NCBI GenBank assembly: GCA_945889365.1
Contig: CAMDBQ010000071.1
Location: 1 to 7,105 of the forward strand
Length of the DNA stretch: 7,105 nucleotides
Direction of reading: 5' to 3'
Source: Legionella genomosp. 1
Lineage (GTDB): Bacteria > Pseudomonadota > Gammaproteobacteria > Legionellales > Legionellaceae
In this document: positions 6,241 through 7,105 of the stretch, piece after piece
Numbering within the stretch: the first letter of the stretch is position 1
How the letters are laid out: every line of letters starts with the position of its first letter
Made by a program: the position numbers and the translations under genes
The notes under the pieces: generated by a model
Told to the model about the DNA's origin: nothing
The model's database searches: none
Seen by the model: only the letters and a program-made list of their open reading frames with translations

Positions 6241-6320
6241 GCAAACACGCCATGGAATCGGGTCAAGTGATACACGGGCTTAGGCACCAAGGCTGCCAGT
6301 CGAGCAATGAAATCCAACGG
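6241..6320 (-). pseudogene. Relic of an IS91-family (Y2) transposase
   Basis: The minus strand reads PLDFIARLAALVPKP, then VYHLTRFHGVFA, in one frame with no stop. This is a highly conserved segment of IS91/ISCR-type Y2 transposases (typically EPLDFIARLAALVPKP followed by LTRFHGVFAPNS). On the right it ends abruptly at 6320, with a stop two codons upstream. On the left it is cut exactly at the edge of the IS903-like element, where APNS would follow. Only about 27 of some 400-500 codons survive, so it is non-functional. Confidence 0.8.
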
Positions 6321-6334
6321 GCTTGCTTATGGTC

Positions 6335-6363
6335 TTGGTGACTGGGTTTATTTTTGATACAAT
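6335..6363 (+). promoter_or_regulatory. Possible promoter of the gene starting at 6389
   Basis: TTGGTG (6335-6340), a 17-bp spacer and TACAAT (6358-6363). The -10 is good and the -35 only half matches. Transcription would start near 6370, about 19 nt before the ATG. It lies immediately beside the IS91 relic. Confidence 0.45.
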
Positions 6364-6388
6364 GTCTTTTTTTTAAGTCAATATAACC

Positions 6389-7105
6389 ATGCCTATTATT
6401 ATATCTATAGAAGAAAAAACAGCGTTACAGCATTATTTCAATAATCCTGAGCTTTATATAAGCGCCGAGGATCGGGCATCGCTGCCTGGTGGTCTTCCCG
6501 ATGGCACTAAAGTATCGCGTGCAAAACCCTATGATGAAGAACCCGGCGCACCCAGGCGTTATCTCATTCTTTCTGGCATGGATAGTAAAACACAACATAT
6601 ACCAATCACAACAAATGTTTCAGATGATCCCGGCACACATTCTGCAACCATGCTTAATGGCAAAATCTACTTTCATCAGAACAAAGATGATTTACCTAAA
6701 AAACTTCCAGACAATTTTGAAGATTATTTTGAAACAGATGAGGAGGATGACCCCGAGGATGAATTTGTTATCAAATATAGAGCAGCCTGGGAGCGGGCTT
6801 TAAGCAGGCCTGATTATGTGCTTAATGTTAATAATCTTGGTTTTTTCAAGAAAATCGTCAAATCTGCAGTAGATATAGAAGGTAATGTTTTTTACTTAAA
6901 AAGCCAATCATCGTTTGTAGAGGCTGAGGAGGCTTTGTCTGGGCGCGCAGAACAATACGCCCCGCAACTTTATATGGGCAAGTCGATTATTAGGCTAACA
7001 TTTCCCAATCAGATTGCTCAAGCCAAAAGAATTTACATCACACGAGACTCTGGTGAAAATCTCGAAGAATTTATGTTAAACCATACAGATGAGCTCTCAT
7101 CAATC
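6389..7105 (+). CDS. Hypothetical protein, N-terminal part (runs off the window)
   Basis: Open for 239 codons from the ATG at 6389 to the window end with no stop. I do not recognise the family. Residues 30-60 are Pro/Gly-rich and loop-like (LPGGLPDGT, YDEEPGAPRR). Residues 111-126 form a strongly acidic block (EDYFETDEEDDPEDEF). Residues 163-228 could be a divergent kinase N-lobe: VFYLK with K171 in the beta3 position, an EAEEAL helix at 178-183, and a hinge-like RIYITRDSGENLEEFM (214-229) that recalls the 'pGENLeeFl' segment in some Legionella kinase-like proteins. This is a weak likeness and the C-lobe is outside the window. The start MPIIISIEE has no obvious ribosome site, but the promoter spacing and continuous frame support it. 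Codon use looks ordinary and the G+C content is moderate. It could be an effector like the gene at 4497, or an unrelated accessory protein. Confidence 0.7.
   Translation, partial: MPIIISIEEKTALQHYFNNPELYISAEDRASLPGGLPDGTKVSRAKPYDEEPGAPRRYLILSGMDSKTQHIPITTNVSDDPGTHSATMLNGKIYFHQNKDDLPKKLPDNFEDYFETDEEDDPEDEFVIKYRAAWERALSRPDYVLNVNNLGFFKKIVKSAVDIEGNVFYLKSQSSFVEAEEALSGRAEQYAPQLYMGKSIIRLTFPNQIAQAKRIYITRDSGENLEEFMLNHTDELSSI

Noticed and set aside
5613..6249. Target-site duplication of the IS903-like element
   Set aside because: Flanks CCGCAGGCC and GCAAACACG do not match. The shared GCCGCA near both ends includes the repeat itself on one side and is offset on the other.
6489..6803. 104-codon plus-strand open frame
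   Set aside because: It is a shifted-frame shadow of the longer frame 6389-7105, which is open to the window end.
1..7105. CRISPR array, riboswitch, integrase attachment site or toxin-antitoxin pair
   Set aside because: No regularly spaced direct repeats, no recognisable aptamer, and no duplicated tRNA 3' end were seen.

Overview
The window looks like a chromosome segment of a host-associated gammaproteobacterium, most likely from the Legionellales (Legionella/Coxiella/Berkiella-like). The evidence is a gammaproteobacterial prs preceded by tRNA-Gln, a 'probable DNA repair protein' of the AddB-like iron-sulfur nuclease type, and a eukaryotic-like F-box-type protein of the sort Legionellales use as secreted effectors. 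This placement is inferred from protein character only, not from a database search.

Left part (1-4218, all on the minus strand) is the housekeeping part. From right to left it holds a small glycine-zipper lipoprotein, a hairpin, the large AddB-like nuclease gene, a 35-nt perfect-to-near-perfect palindrome, a consensus-like promoter, tRNA-Gln(UUG), and prs (PRPP synthetase). tRNA-Gln and prs lie 52 bp apart and are probably cotranscribed from the promoter at 1212-1240. The lipoprotein and nuclease genes each have an extended -10 promoter (TGC-TATAAT and TGC-TATACT).

Right part (4433-7105) is accessory. A plus-strand gene (4497-5579) encodes a 360-residue protein with an F-box-like segment and an ankyrin-like stretch; its 3' end contains an extremely G-rich tract that fits a G-quadruplex. 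Just beyond it lies a 619-bp IS903-like (IS5 family) element with perfect 18-bp terminal inverted repeats. Its transposase is internally deleted after the first catalytic aspartate, so it is a non-autonomous, MITE-like derivative. Its right end abuts exactly an 80-bp relic of an IS91-family (Y2) transposase, and no target-site duplication flanks it. This points to nested insertion followed by deletion or rearrangement.

A second plus-strand gene starts at 6389, right after this debris, and runs off the window. It encodes at least 239 residues of an unrecognised protein with an acidic block and a tail that weakly resembles a protein-kinase N-lobe. The two plus-strand genes, flanking mobile debris and next to conserved core genes, look like a small effector-type accessory island.
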